From positions 1 through 64,000 of the forward strand of contig NZ_AKKU01000026.1 in the NCBI RefSeq assembly GCF_000272005.1: a DNA stretch of 64,000 nucleotides. The letters run 5' to 3'. Numbering within the stretch: position 1 is the first letter of the stretch; each line of letters opens with the position of its first letter. Below the pieces are notes generated by a model. That model saw only the letters and a program-made list of their open reading frames with translations. It was not told the origin of the DNA and made no database searches. The translations under genes and the position numbers were made by a program. Source of the stretch: Alishewanella agri BL06. GTDB taxonomy: Bacteria > Pseudomonadota > Gammaproteobacteria > Enterobacterales > Alteromonadaceae. This document shows, piece after piece, positions 1 to 8,901 of this stretch.

Positions 1-12
1 ACGCCCTAAGGT

Positions 13-2067
13 TTAGTCCTTGCGGTAGCGCTTAAACCAGGCCAGCGCATGCTCCACCTTGGCAATTAACCATGACGGCCGGTTAGTGACACCATGGTAA
101 GCATCGGGTACCCGCACCATGGCACTATCAACCTGCCGTAACTGCAGTGCCTGATAGTATTGTTCAGTCTCTGCAATAGGTGTGCGCCGGTCTTTTTCAC
201 CGGTAAACAGTAACACCGGCGTGCTAACGTTACCCACTAAAGACAGTGGTGAGCGCTGCCAGTAATGCGCCTGTTCATCCCAGGGGGTACCGGGGAACTG
301 ATTACGGATTTGACCAACATAGCTGTCGGCAGCCAGGACTTTTGAGGTCCAGTTAACCACCGGATTGGTCGCAGCAGCAGCATTAAAACGCTGGGTTAAA
401 CCTACCGCATACAGGGTTGCTATGCCACCGGCCGAACCGCCTGCGATAAACAGATTATTCTGATCGATAAAGCCTTTCGCCAGCATCGCATCGACACCTG
501 ACATATGGTCTTTAAAGTCATGCTCAGAGGAATAATTGTAGTGCAGCAGCATCGCAAAGCGCTCGCCATAGCTGGTACTGCCGCGGTAGTTGTTATACAA
601 CACCACATAACCTTCAGCGGCATAGCGTTGTAGCTCAGCAGCAAACTGCGGACCATAAGCCAGATGTGGTCCACCATGAATTTCCAGGATCAGCGGATAT
701 TTTTTGCTGGGGTCGAAATCAGGCGGCGTAATATACCAGGCCTGGATTTCTTCATTGCCGGCAGTCGAAGTGTAGCGGATCTCCTGCACCTTACCGAGCT
801 GACGCTGTGCCAACAACCCACCATTGAGATCGGTAAGGGTGCGGCTGGCCTTATTCCGAAACACGGCCACTTCGGCCGGGCGCTGGCTGCTGCCCTGAGT
901 GTAAGCCAAGGTGCCATTGCTGGCGACGCTATACATGCCGCTTAAGTATGGCCGGCCCCAGCTGGTACCGCCCAGATCTGAGACTAAGTCGGTCATGCGG
1001 TCGCGGGTACTGATTTGTGCAACCTTAGTCAGGCCACGATCAGCATACTGGAATACCAGGGTGTTATTGTTAACCCAATTTGGATTTTCGACACTACGAT
1101 CCAGCTCAGCTGCCAACATCCGGATCTGCCGTGAACCCAGATCCAGCAGCTTCAGTTTACTGTTAACGTAAGATACGGCATCCGGCCGGGTAAAGGTAAA
1201 GGCCAGCGTTTTACCATCTGGCGACAACGCTGGTTCCGCTTCTTCACCGTCTAAGCTGGTCAGCTGGGTCAGTTGTTGATTGCGCAGATTCACCTGATAT
1301 AAGTCGGCCTGGCGGCTTTGTAACTCCCAATCCGGATGACGGTTGGCGGAGAAAATCAGGTTTTGGCTATCGGTTGTCCAGACTAAGGGCCCCCGATGCT
1401 CAAAAGCACCAGTGGTGAGCTGTCGCTCTACGCCACCATCAGCCGGTAGTACAAAAATCTGGGTGTAGGCAGATCGCATAACGCCGCGACCATCTGCCTG
1501 ATAATAAGTACGCTCGACCACGATGGGGCTGGCGGCCCAGTTCGCGTTAGCGGGTTTTTTCGGTTGATAAACACTTTTGGCAAACTCGGTGGCAGGAGCG
1601 GGTACGTCTGCCATAAAGGCAATCTGCTGACCATCCGGCGACCAGCTAAGCTGACCGGGACGCAACTGCACCTGGCTAATTGCTGCCGTTTTTTGCTCCT
1701 TCAACCAATACACATAAATCTGACTGCTGCCATCACGTTCAGAAACAAAGGCAATACGGTTATTATCCGGCGCCCAACGTGGCTGACTGTAGCTAAAATT
1801 ATCGGCAAACAGCGGCGAATGGGCGCCGGTATCAAGATCCAGTAACCATAAGCTGCTCTCGGTACGATCAGTCATGACATTATTTTGCTGCCGTACATAG
1901 ACAACACGTTTGCCATCAGGCGAGATTTGCACATCGTTGGCACCGGCCAGACGGAAAATATCTTCGGCCTGCAGTGGCGTAGCAGTATTGATATTTGCGC
2001 TGCTTGCCAGCACCGCAGGTGCAAAACTGATTGCGGCTAATAGGCCAGCCAGGGGTAACAGTTTCAT
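13..2067 (-). CDS. S9 family prolyl oligopeptidase, exported
   Basis: Serine peptidase of the prolyl oligopeptidase/acylaminoacyl-peptidase clan, probably cleaving short peptides in the periplasm. The first ~20 residues from the ATG at 2067 form a signal peptide (MKLL start, hydrophobic core, VLAS end). Then comes a TolB/WD40-like beta-propeller with repeated SPDGK and WSPDG blades, and a C-terminal alpha/beta hydrolase domain. The catalytic triad is visible: Ser545 in GGSAGG, Asp626 in GEKD, His658 in AYHG; HGGP forms the oxyanion loop. Start choice: an in-frame ATG lies upstream at 2124, but 2067 has an AAGAGGT ribosome site and begins exactly at the signal peptide. Total 684 residues, normal for the family. 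It stands alone, divergent from the next gene. The substrate cannot be told from sequence. Confidence 0.93.
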   Translation of the reverse strand: MKLLPLAGLLAAISFAPAVLASSANINTATPLQAEDIFRLAGANDVQISPDGKRVVYVRQQNNVMTDRTESSLWLLDLDTGAHSPLFADNFSYSQPRWAPDNNRIAFVSERDGSSQIYVYWLKEQKTAAISQVQLRPGQLSWSPDGQQIAFMADVPAPATEFAKSVYQPKKPANANWAASPIVVERTYYQADGRGVMRSAYTQIFVLPADGGVERQLTTGAFEHRGPLVWTTDSQNLIFSANRHPDWELQSRQADLYQVNLRNQQLTQLTSLDGEEAEPALSPDGKTLAFTFTRPDAVSYVNSKLKLLDLGSRQIRMLAAELDRSVENPNWVNNNTLVFQYADRGLTKVAQISTRDRMTDLVSDLGGTSWGRPYLSGMYSVASNGTLAYTQGSSQRPAEVAVFRNKASRTLTDLNGGLLAQRQLGKVQEIRYTSTAGNEEIQAWYITPPDFDPSKKYPLILEIHGGPHLAYGPQFAAELQRYAAEGYVVLYNNYRGSTSYGERFAMLLHYNYSSEHDFKDHMSGVDAMLAKGFIDQNNLFIAGGSAGGIATLYAVGLTQRFNAAAATNPVVNWTSKVLAADSYVGQIRNQFPGTPWDEQAHYWQRSPLSLVGNVSTPVLLFTGEKDRRTPIAETEQYYQALQLRQVDSAMVRVPDAYHGVTNRPSWLIAKVEHALAWFKRYRKD

Positions 2068-2301
2068 AAAACCTCTTGCGTGATTATTTTGTCTGTACCT
2101 TACCTGTTCCATACCGCACTGCAACTAAAAATCCGGCAAAGCTCATAAATTTCAGGACCATCGTAAGAAAGCGTCAGCTTCTTTGATCTGGATGCTGGCA
2201 AAGCTATTGCGGCCTGACTAGGCTTTGCTTGTCTGTACAAATTAGCGCCGGTTTCGCTGATATTAGCGGACCTGTTGCCAGATTAACGCGGGAGAGTTCT
2301 G

Positions 2302-2991
2302 ATGCGTAACCTTATCGCTTATTTACTGCTCAGTGCCTTGCTTTACGGCGCGCAGACTATGGCTGCCGGGCAACTCTGGCTGGTAACACCACAATCGGCT
2401 ACTGCGGTAGCTGTCGGGAAAGATACCGCGTCACCGCCAGCGCAGCAGGTACAGGCCTTTCTCAGCCTCGATATCCGTAATCGGGCAGTCACCAGCTTTG
2501 ATAGTCAGCTGTTGCAATTACAGGGCACTGGTATGCAGCCGGTGTTGGTAATGCAGTACTGTTTTGAGCAGCAAAGTTTTATCTTCCAGCCTGACTGGTT
2601 GGGGCCAACAGGCAATAATGATCTTTGGCTCAGCTCCGCCTTACTGCAGCAGCTTGGCTTGCCACAGCAACGCTTGCCAATGCAAATCGATGACTTTACC
2701 GAGCAATTTAGCGGCCAGGCCGATGAAAGTACCCAGATCCAATATCTGAGCCGGCAGATCACTGTTCGCGGCATAATCCCAAGCCGGCTGACCTTGCCCG
2801 GACCAGCTAACTTTGTGATCCGCAGTGATTGTAACCCGCCACCACAACAAGAGCGCAGCGTTATGCCACCACACTTTTTGTTATGGTGCGATTGCCCACA
2901 GGACGATTTAGCCCAGTCACTGCAACAGTATTTAACCGGCTTATATCGTCAGGCTGGGGTGCAGGTGCAGTTTAGTGTGAAGCGGTTGTAG
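2302..2991 (+). CDS. exported protein of unknown function
   Basis: 229 residues with a clear signal peptide (MRNLIAYLLLSALLYG, cleavage near TMAA-GQ). I do not recognise the family. The mature part has no repeats or membrane segment and holds four Cys (two in the final 45 residues, as CDCP), which could form disulphides in the periplasm. The start is supported by a GGGAGAG ribosome site about 5 bases upstream. It is monocistronic: divergent from the S9 peptidase on the left and closed by an intrinsic terminator on the right. An IS630-type element lies directly after that terminator, so the gene was not broken by it. Confidence 0.7.
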   Translation: MRNLIAYLLLSALLYGAQTMAAGQLWLVTPQSATAVAVGKDTASPPAQQVQAFLSLDIRNRAVTSFDSQLLQLQGTGMQPVLVMQYCFEQQSFIFQPDWLGPTGNNDLWLSSALLQQLGLPQQRLPMQIDDFTEQFSGQADESTQIQYLSRQITVRGIIPSRLTLPGPANFVIRSDCNPPPQQERSVMPPHFLLWCDCPQDDLAQSLQQYLTGLYRQAGVQVQFSVKRL

Positions 2992-2998
2992 AGTAAAA

Positions 2999-3029
2999 AC
3001 TTGGTTTGAGGTTCGCCAAGTGGTTTTTT
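2999..3029 (+). terminator. intrinsic terminator
   Basis: Stem ACTTGG (2999-3004) pairs with CCAAGT (3016-3021), followed by GG and a run of six T. It lies 8 bases after the stop of the exported unknown gene. Confidence 0.65.
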
Positions 3030-3036
3030 GTGCGTA

Positions 3037-4017
3037 ATACCATTCCACCTCACAGTTTCTTGAATGTAAGAATCGCACACAGGTTGCCAATCAACTCAAT
3101 ATCAGCCGCACCAGCGTCAATAAATGGGTGACTCAATACCTTGAAGCGGGCCTTGATGGATTAGAAGCACGCAAAGCAAAAGGCAGGACGCCTTTTTTGA
3201 CGGTTAAACAACAAATGCAATTAGGTCACTTTATTGAGACGCAAAGCCAGAATGAGCAAGGCGGCAGGCTTACCGGTGAAAAAATCCTGAATTACATCAA
3301 AACCGAATTTGGTGTGAACTATCACCACAACGCTATTTATAAACTGCTCAAGCAATTAGGGTTTAGCTGGATCACTAGCCGCTCTCGGCACCCTAAGCAA
3401 CAACAAAGCGTCCAGGACGCATATATAAAACTTCCAACTGGAAACGATCCTTAACATTCCCGGCACAGTGCGCTTGGAAAATGTGGATGTGTGGTTTCAG
3501 GATGAAGCGAGAATTGGTCAACAGAACACCACCACACGCTTATGGGCCAAAACTGGCTCGCGACCACGCGCGGTAAAGCAGCAGCAATTTGAATACGCTC
3601 ATCTGTTCGGTGCTGTCTGCCCGGCAAGTGGTGCCACAGAAGCACTGATTGTGCCCTTTCTGAGCAAAGAGGTGATGAAAAAGCATTTAGCGCAAATCTC
3701 AGCGGCAACCGCCAAAGGCCGATTTGCCGTCATCGTGATGGATGGCGCAGGTTGGCATAGTGATGATATTGCCGATGACTTCGATAATCTGGCGATTTTA
3801 AAACTGCCACCGTATTCACCAGAACTCAATCCGATAGAGCAGGTGTGGAGTTGGCTGCGGCAACATCATTTAGCAAACCGTTGTTTTGAAAACTACGAGG
3901 CCATTGTGGATGCGTGTAGCGAAGCCTGGAACAGTTTTATCAGCGATACCGCTCGGGTGATCAAGATGTGCTCAAGAGACTGGGCGGTACTGAACAAACT
4001 TTAAGATGGAATGGTAT
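3037..4017 (+). mobile_element. decayed IS630-type insertion sequence
   Basis: About 981 bp bounded by imperfect inverted repeats. The left end reads ATACCATTCCACCTCACAG; the right end, read inwards on the other strand, gives ATACCATTCCATCTTAAAG. Each end is flanked by the dinucleotide TA (3035-3036 and 4018-4019), the target duplication typical of IS630/Tc1 elements. The interior codes for a DDE transposase of IS630 type, but its N-terminus is short and the frame is broken near 3428. The element is therefore probably dead. The last 80 bp are repeated directly after it. Confidence 0.85.
3062..4004 (+). pseudogene. IS630 family transposase, frameshifted
   Basis: Two reading frames together make one IS630 transposase. 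The first (readable from about 3062, possible GTG at 3128, stop at 3454) carries a helix-turn-helix (TQVANQLNISRTSVNKW) and a linker. The second (from before 3468 to 4004) carries the DDE catalytic core: first Asp in FQDEARIG, second in VMDGAGWH, Glu in SPELNPIEQVW. The join lies near TATATAAAAC at 3424-3431 and needs +1 (or -2), not the usual -1, so this looks like mutation rather than programmed frameshifting. No in-frame ATG exists between the left inverted repeat and the helix-turn-helix, and the N-terminal residues usually seen in this family appear to be missing. The coding content is clear; loss of function is inference. Confidence 0.83.
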
Positions 4018-4097
4018 TATCAGCGATACCGCTCGGGTGATCAAGATGTGCTCAAGAGATTGGGCGGTACTGAACAAACTTTAAGATGGAATGGTAT
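3938..4097 (+). repeat. 80-bp duplication of the IS right end
   Basis: The block 3938-4017 (last ~65 bases of transposase coding plus right inverted repeat) recurs at 4018-4097 with a single change (C to T, agagac versus agagat). The junction falls exactly at the IS end followed by TA. That is what insertion of one copy into a TA inside another copy would leave; a simple tandem duplication is the alternative. Confidence 0.9.
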
Positions 4098-4477
4098 AAG
4101 CTCGCTGGACCAGGTGCTTTCAGAGTTAAGCGAGGCTATGTGAGGAAGCAATATGCTTGAAGTCGTTGCTATCGGAATTTATGTATAGCTTTTTCTGTTT
4201 TTTATACATTTAGATTGCGTTATGTATAAGTTTTGCGTTTTTCTATGGGTATTTTTAATCTGCTTCGATAAGTCGACTAAAACTGATAGCGAATTGCCTG
4301 TTGCCATAATCCTGATGAAGATGAATTCAGCGATCACATCGACGTGATAACGATAATAAAAGCACTGTTAGACGTCAATGTAAGTATACGTTAGCCTGTA
4401 AAGCCATGACAAAGGGCGTGATAGCAAAGTTATAAAGCGTTTACACTATTGATTTTGATGGAGTAAATCAGGAGAGA
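4098..4477. other. AT-rich intergenic scar, no intact gene
   Basis: 380 bases between the IS remnant and the tRNA gene. By eye it is much richer in A and T than the flanks, with several TATACAT/TATGTATA-like words near 4180-4225. No start-to-stop reading frame with a ribosome site is present. Short open stretches end at 4142 and near 4160, and another (about 34 codons without a start) ends near 4395. These may be tails of lost genes, but I cannot assign them. Confidence 0.5.
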
Positions 4478-4554
4478 TGGTGGCCCCAGCTGGACTCGAA
4501 CCAGCGACCGATCGATTATGAGTCGAGTGCTCTAACCAACTGAGCTATGGGGCC
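4478..4554 (-). tRNA. ileX: tRNA-Ile2 (anticodon CAU, lysidine type)
   Basis: The minus strand folds as a complete tRNA of 77 bases including an encoded CCA end (4478-4480). The acceptor stem is GGCCCC/GGGGCC, the D-loop follows GCTCAGTTGG, the anticodon loop is CTCATAA with anticodon CAU, and the T-arm carries GGTTCGAGTCC. CAU could mean Met or Ile2. The GGCCCC acceptor and the CGACTCATAATCG anticodon arm resemble the E. coli ileX/ileY type rather than elongator tRNA-Met, and ileX also lies close to rpoD in E. coli. The C34 would be changed to lysidine by TilS to read AUA. Confidence 0.93.
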
Positions 4555-4584
4555 TGAATTGTATGACCGCCTTTCGCCTAAGCT

Positions 4585-4596
4585 AGCTATGGGGCC
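4585..4596 (-). repeat. partial copy of the tRNA 5' end
   Basis: AGCTATGGGGCC here repeats the first 12 bases of the Ile2 tRNA (4543-4554), same orientation, 42 bases away. It sits between the tRNA promoter and the intact tRNA, so it would be transcribed in the leader. Confidence 0.75.
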
Positions 4597-4629
4597 ATCT
4601 AGATTGAATGGTATCACCAAACGGCTGGC

Positions 4630-4658
4630 AGTATATGCAGTTTCGGCCATTTTGTCAT
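4630..4658 (-). promoter_or_regulatory. probable sigma-70 promoter of the tRNA gene
   Basis: On the minus strand ATGACA (4653-4658) is followed after 17 bases by TATACT (4630-4635). A GC-rich stretch (GCCAGCC) comes right after the -10 box, as in stringently controlled stable RNA promoters. It points to the Ile2 tRNA gene. Confidence 0.55.
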
Positions 4659-4730
4659 CTGTGAAAATGCAGGCTGAGTGACTAAGCGGAGATTTTTTAA
4701 TCGTTTAGCTTTAACTCAAATTATGGATGA

Positions 4731-4754
4731 ACAAAAGGCGCCCGTGGGCGCCTT
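4731..4754 (-). terminator. rpoD intrinsic terminator
   Basis: AAGGCGCC and GGCGCCTT pair around a four-base loop (4735-4754), and the minus strand continues TTTGTT. It ends the rpsU-dnaG-rpoD transcript 29 bases after the rpoD stop. Confidence 0.75.
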
Positions 4755-4782
4755 ACTTAAACTGCAAAGTGGTTGCTGTGCC

Positions 4783-6633
4783 TTACTCATCCAGGAAGCT
4801 TTTTAGTACTTCAGAGCGTGAAGGGTGGCGCAGCTTACGCAGGGCCTTGGCTTCAATTTGCCGGATCCGCTCACGCGTTACGTCAAACTGTTTGCCCACT
4901 TCTTCCAGGGTATGGTCGGTATTCATATCGATACCAAAACGCATCCGCAGAACCTTGGCTTCGCGGGCGGTTAAGCCGGCCAGTACTTCGTTGGTAGCGT
5001 TTTTCAGGCTTTCCATGGTCGCAGAGTCCAGTGGTGATTCACCGCTGGAGTCTTCGATAAAGTCGCCCAGATGCGAATCTTCATCATCACCAATCGGCGT
5101 TTCCATTGAAATCGGCTCTTTGGCGATCTTCAGTACCTTGCGGATCTTATCTTCCGGCATCTGCATCCGTTCTGATAATTCCTCTGGTGAGGGTTCGCGA
5201 CCCATCTCCTGCAGCATTTGCCGTGAAATACGGTTCAGCTTGTTGATGGTTTCAATCATATGCACCGGGATACGGATGGTCCGCGCCTGGTCAGCGATAG
5301 AACGGGTAATGGCCTGACGGATCCACCAGGTTGCATAAGTTGAGAACTTATAGCCACGGCGATATTCAAATTTATCTACCGCTTTCATCAGGCCGATATT
5401 GCCTTCCTGAATTAAGTCCAGGAATTGCAAGCCACGGTTGGTGTACTTTTTGGCAATCGAAATGACCAGACGTAAGTTCGCCTCTACCATTTCTTTTTTC
5501 GCGCGGCGGGCTTTGGCTTCACCAATCGACATCCGGCGGTTGATATCTTTAATTTTAAAGATGCTGAGGCCGGTTTCTTCTTCGACCTTCTTCAGCTTTT
5601 CAATACAGCGGAATAATTCGTCTTTGGCTTCGGCTAATTTTGCTGAATACGGTTTGCTGCCACTGATTTCCGCATCAACCCAGGCGGTCGATGTTTCGTG
5701 GCCGGTAAAGGCTTTAACGAAGTTTTTCTTCGGCATCTTGGCGTATTCAACGGCGTGTTTCATTACCAACCGTTCCTGCACCCGCACCCGGTCCATCATT
5801 TCACGCATGTTTTTAACCAGGCGGTCGAATTGTTTAGGTACCAGGCGGAAGCAGCGGAATACTTCGCTTAGCTTTTCAATTTCGGTTTTGGTAGTGGCAT
5901 GCTCGCGGCCGTTCTGCACGATTGAGTTGCGGGTCACTTCGTATTGGGCGCGCAGCTCAGCGAACTTTTGTTTCGCCAGCTCCGGATCCGGGCCACTATC
6001 GCCATCATCGCTGTCACTGTCGCCGTCTTCGTCGCTATCATCGTCAGAGTCAGAGCTGTCATCCTGATGCTCTTCCGGCAGATCAGAGCCGATATTGCTG
6101 CCCATTACCGGCGCATCATCGACTTCATTCGGGTCAACGAAAGCAGACACGATATCGCTTAAGCGGATTTCTTCCGCTTCGTATTTATCCCACTGTTCCA
6201 GCAGGTAGGTAATGGCTTCCGGATATTCGGCGACTGAGGTTTGTACCTGGTTGATGCCGTCTTCAATCCGCTTGGCGATATCAATCTCGCCTTCACGGGT
6301 CAGCAGTTCCACGGTACCCATTTCCCGCATATACATCCGCACCGGATCGGTAGTACGACCCAGCTCTTTGTCTACGCTAACCAGGGCCTGAGCGGCTTCT
6401 TCTACCGCGTCTTCATCGGCGGTGGCATCAGACATAATCAGATCATCAGCGTCTGGGGCACTTTCGAAGACCTGAATGCCCATATCGTTGATCATGCGAA
6501 TAATATCTTCGATCTGATCAGAGTCGATAATGTCTTGTGGAAGGTGATCGTTTACTTCGGCAAAGGTCAGATACCCTTGCTCTTTACCTTTCAGGATCAG
6601 GAGTTTTAACTGCGACTGAGGACTTTGCTCCAT
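4783..6633 (-). CDS. rpoD: RNA polymerase sigma factor RpoD (sigma-70)
   Basis: Primary sigma factor directing RNA polymerase to housekeeping promoters. 616 residues, close to the 613 of E. coli. Region 1.1 fills roughly the first 80 residues. A non-conserved segment holds a strongly acidic Asp/Ser run at about residues 190-214. Regions 2.1-2.4 follow ([27 protein letters not shown]), then region 3 and region 4 with the helix-turn-helix [20 protein letters not shown] near the C-terminus (ends FLDE). It is the last gene of the macromolecular synthesis operon, 86 bases after dnaG, with its own terminator. The only oddity is the length and purity of the acidic run. Confidence 0.98.
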   Translation of the reverse strand: MEQSPQSQLKLLILKGKEQGYLTFAEVNDHLPQDIIDSDQIEDIIRMINDMGIQVFESAPDADDLIMSDATADEDAVEEAAQALVSVDKELGRTTDPVRMYMREMGTVELLTREGEIDIAKRIEDGINQVQTSVAEYPEAITYLLEQWDKYEAEEIRLSDIVSAFVDPNEVDDAPVMGSNIGSDLPEEHQDDSSDSDDDSDEDGDSDSDDGDSGPDPELAKQKFAELRAQYEVTRNSIVQNGREHATTKTEIEKLSEVFRCFRLVPKQFDRLVKNMREMMDRVRVQERLVMKHAVEYAKMPKKNFVKAFTGHETSTAWVDAEISGSKPYSAKLAEAKDELFRCIEKLKKVEEETGLSIFKIKDINRRMSIGEAKARRAKKEMVEANLRLVISIAKKYTNRGLQFLDLIQEGNIGLMKAVDKFEYRRGYKFSTYATWWIRQAITRSIADQARTIRIPVHMIETINKLNRISRQMLQEMGREPSPEELSERMQMPEDKIRKVLKIAKEPISMETPIGDDEDSHLGDFIEDSSGESPLDSATMESLKNATNEVLAGLTAREAKVLRMRFGIDMNTDHTLEEVGKQFDVTRERIRQIEAKALRKLRHPSRSEVLKSFLDE

Positions 6634-6719
6634 AGAGACTTATCTTCCACCAAAGTTGATTAATCTAAAAATGCGAACTGGCGATTATAACAAAGCGGGG
6701 CTTTTCTAGCCAGCCGCGG

Positions 6720-8474
6720 TTAACTCACCGGACGCGGTTTTTTGCTTTTCAGCGCTTGTAGCAACAAATGATATTCCTGCCATTCGGCTTTTGTTAGTTG
6801 CTGCAGTTTGTCTTTTCGTTCCAGGGCTTCCAGCCGTTGTTGCAGATATAAATCCTCAATTGAATGAAAAGTATCGAGGAAGTCCTGCGTTAACTGTTCA
6901 GTGGCAATTTGGTGTTCCCAACTTGCTAACTTTAACAGTATGGTATGCTCTGGCAGATCTCTCCAGTATTCCAGCAATTGTGCAGTAGTAATTCCCGGTT
7001 TAGCCAGAATATGTTGCTGTAAACTGAGCAACAAATTAATCCCTGGCAAAGCAGCTTCGGCCAGTTCCGGTGCATCAGGCATCACCTGTACCAGGCCAGG
7101 GTTTTGTAGCAGCAGAGCAATGGCACGGCGCATCGGTGTAATTTTAAGCGTAGTCGACGGTGCTGTTGGCCTTGGTTTGGCGGGTGCTCTGACGGAGCTT
7201 GCGCTTTGGCGGCCGAGTAAATTATCCAGCTTGCTGCTCAGCTGTTCCTGATAGTAGGTGCCTGGTACCTGGCGGATCAGCTCAGTAGCCTTAGCCGCCA
7301 GCGCGGTTTTTCCGGCATCAGAGCTGGGGTCACTTTCGGCCAGTAAATGCTCAAATAAATATTGGCTTAGTGGTTTAGCTTGTGCCAACCGCTCTAAAAA
7401 TGCGGCTTTGCCTTCTTTTTGCACCAGTGAGTCCGGGTCTTCACCATCGGGTAAAAATACAAATTTTAGCTCCACACCGTCTTTTAGTTGTGGCAGGGCA
7501 TTTTGCAGCGCGCGCCAGGCAGCATCGCGACCGGCGCGGTCACCGTCATAGCAGCAAATCACCTGGCTGGTATAGCGAAACAACGTATGAAAATGATCTG
7601 AGGTCGTGGCGGTGCCCAAGCAGGCCACCGCAAAGCGGATATCGTGTTCCGCTAATGCCACTACATCCATATAGCCTTCGACCACCAGTAACCGTTCCAG
7701 ATGGCCCGGTTGCTGCCGCGCTTCATACAGACCATACAGCTCACGGCCCTTGTGAAATAGCCGGGTTTCCGGTGAGTTCAGGTATTTAGGCTGGCCATCA
7801 CCCAGTACCCGACCACCAAACGCAATCACCCGGCCGCGCTTGTCGCGAATGGGGAACATCAGGCGGTCACGGAAAAAATCAAACTCGCGGCCGTTGTCGT
7901 TGCGGCTAATCAGTTTTAAATCGTAGAGCTGGTCGCGTTTGGCTTTATTGTTGGTGTTAAAATGCTTCAGCAGCCCATCCCAGCTCTCTGGCGCGTAACC
8001 CAACTGGTAGTCGGCAATACTCTGCGCACTCAGGCCGCGTTTGGCCAGATAGGCCTGAACCTCTGCGGCTTTCGGATGTTGTTGCAGCTGCTGCTGATAA
8101 TAACTGGCCGCTTGTTGCATTAGCGTGTAGTCATCAGCCTGGGCTTGTGGTCTGTTATTAAATTGGCCTTTTTCGCGTGGCACTTCCAGATGCAGATCTT
8201 TAGCCAGCTCTTCAATGGCTTCAACAAACTCCAGCTGCTCAAATTCCATCATAAAGCTGATGGCATTGCCATGTGCGCCGCAGCCAAAACAATGGTAAAA
8301 CTGCTTATCCGGGCTGACAGTAAAAGACGGAGATTTTTCGTTATGAAAAGGGCAGCAGGCCGTGTAATTGCGGCTACCGGCTTTTTTAAGCGGTACGCGC
8401 TTATCAATCAGTTCTACTATGTCCGTACGGGCCAGTAGTTCATCGATAAATTGACGGGGAATTTGTCCTGCCAC
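6720..8474 (-). CDS. dnaG: DNA primase DnaG
   Basis: Makes the RNA primers for replication, working with the DnaB helicase. 584 residues from the GTG at 8474. This start gives the family N-terminus (M-AGQIPRQFIDELLARTDIV) and has AGGA five bases upstream; an open frame to 8546 would add non-conserved residues across the terminator hairpin. The zinc site is C41, H44, C62 and C65. The TOPRIM core shows VVEGYMDVVAL and the YDGDRAGR metal-binding motif. The C-terminal ~150 residues are the weakly conserved helicase-binding domain. It is the middle gene of rpsU-dnaG-rpoD; the weak GTG start and the preceding terminator fit the known low primase output. Confidence 0.97.
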   Translation of the reverse strand: MAGQIPRQFIDELLARTDIVELIDKRVPLKKAGSRNYTACCPFHNEKSPSFTVSPDKQFYHCFGCGAHGNAISFMMEFEQLEFVEAIEELAKDLHLEVPREKGQFNNRPQAQADDYTLMQQAASYYQQQLQQHPKAAEVQAYLAKRGLSAQSIADYQLGYAPESWDGLLKHFNTNNKAKRDQLYDLKLISRNDNGREFDFFRDRLMFPIRDKRGRVIAFGGRVLGDGQPKYLNSPETRLFHKGRELYGLYEARQQPGHLERLLVVEGYMDVVALAEHDIRFAVACLGTATTSDHFHTLFRYTSQVICCYDGDRAGRDAAWRALQNALPQLKDGVELKFVFLPDGEDPDSLVQKEGKAAFLERLAQAKPLSQYLFEHLLAESDPSSDAGKTALAAKATELIRQVPGTYYQEQLSSKLDNLLGRQSASSVRAPAKPRPTAPSTTLKITPMRRAIALLLQNPGLVQVMPDAPELAEAALPGINLLLSLQQHILAKPGITTAQLLEYWRDLPEHTILLKLASWEHQIATEQLTQDFLDTFHSIEDLYLQQRLEALERKDKLQQLTKAEWQEYHLLLQALKSKKPRPVS

Positions 8475-8504
8475 TGTTGTCCTTTTTATTCGGGTCTTAG
8501 AAAA

Positions 8505-8531
8505 AGACAAACCGTGTTCGAAGAACACGGT
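8505..8531 (-). terminator. rpsU-dnaG intercistronic attenuator
   Basis: On the minus strand ACCGTGTTC (read from 8531 to 8523) pairs with GAACACGGT (8519-8511) around a TTC loop, followed by TTGTCTTTTTC. A second stem, CAGGGCT/AGCCCTG (8553-8570), precedes it. The E. coli operon has a terminator at the same place that lets rpsU be made in excess over dnaG. Confidence 0.8.
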
Positions 8532-8593
8532 GTGCAGATAAAGCATTTAAACCAGGGCTGGTGAGCCCTGCACCGTTAACCGGCAGCTGTAAC

Positions 8594-8809
8594 TTAGTAC
8601 AGGCGGATACGACGTGCGTTTTCGCGAGACATTTTCTTCGCGTGACGCTTAACAGCAGCAGCTTTCTTGCGCTTACGGATCCACGTTGGTTTTTCGTAGA
8701 ACTCTTTTGCACGTACGTCAGCTAAAACGCCGGCTTTTTCACATGAGCGCTTGAAACGACGCAGGGCTACGTCAAACGGTTCGTTCTCTTTTACTTTAAC
8801 TACAGGCAT
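8594..8809 (-). CDS. rpsU: 30S ribosomal protein bS21
   Basis: 71 residues, the exact family length, starting [20 protein letters not shown] and ending with the basic tail RRIRLY. Highly basic throughout (many Lys and Arg in the C-terminal half). It helps the small subunit engage mRNA starts near the anti-Shine-Dalgarno sequence. First gene of rpsU-dnaG-rpoD. A GAGGTGAGAA ribosome site precedes the ATG at 8809. It is divergent from tsaD, as in E. coli. Confidence 0.98.
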   Translation of the reverse strand: MPVVKVKENEPFDVALRRFKRSCEKAGVLADVRAKEFYEKPTWIRKRKKAAAVKRHAKKMSRENARRIRLY

Positions 8810-8871
8810 TAAATTCTCACCTCAGGCCAAAACTGGTTTTCGTTAACCAATACGATTAAAAATGGTGCGGT

Positions 8872-8901
8872 ATTCTACGCAAAAAGCACCACTAAAGTAA
8901 A
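8872..8901 (-). promoter_or_regulatory. candidate rpsU operon promoter
   Basis: TTTACT (8896-8901, minus strand) and TAGAAT (8872-8877) are separated by 18 bases, about 65 bases before the rpsU ATG. Matches are four of six and five of six to the sigma-70 consensus. Weak evidence on its own; position is right for the operon. Confidence 0.35.

Noticed and set aside
4555-4596. The tRNA 5' repeat as an attachment site of a genomic island
   Set aside because: Integrases of islands normally use the tRNA 3' end, no integrase is nearby and the two copies are only 42 bases apart.
4606-4614. GAATGGTAT near the tRNA promoter matches the IS630 end
   Set aside because: Only nine bases agree and no flanking IS sequence or TA duplication follows; chance is enough.
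4727-5317. 196-residue open frame on the plus strand opposite rpoD
   Set aside because: It is the mirror of a conserved coding region, has Ser/Arg-rich shadow composition and no ribosome site.
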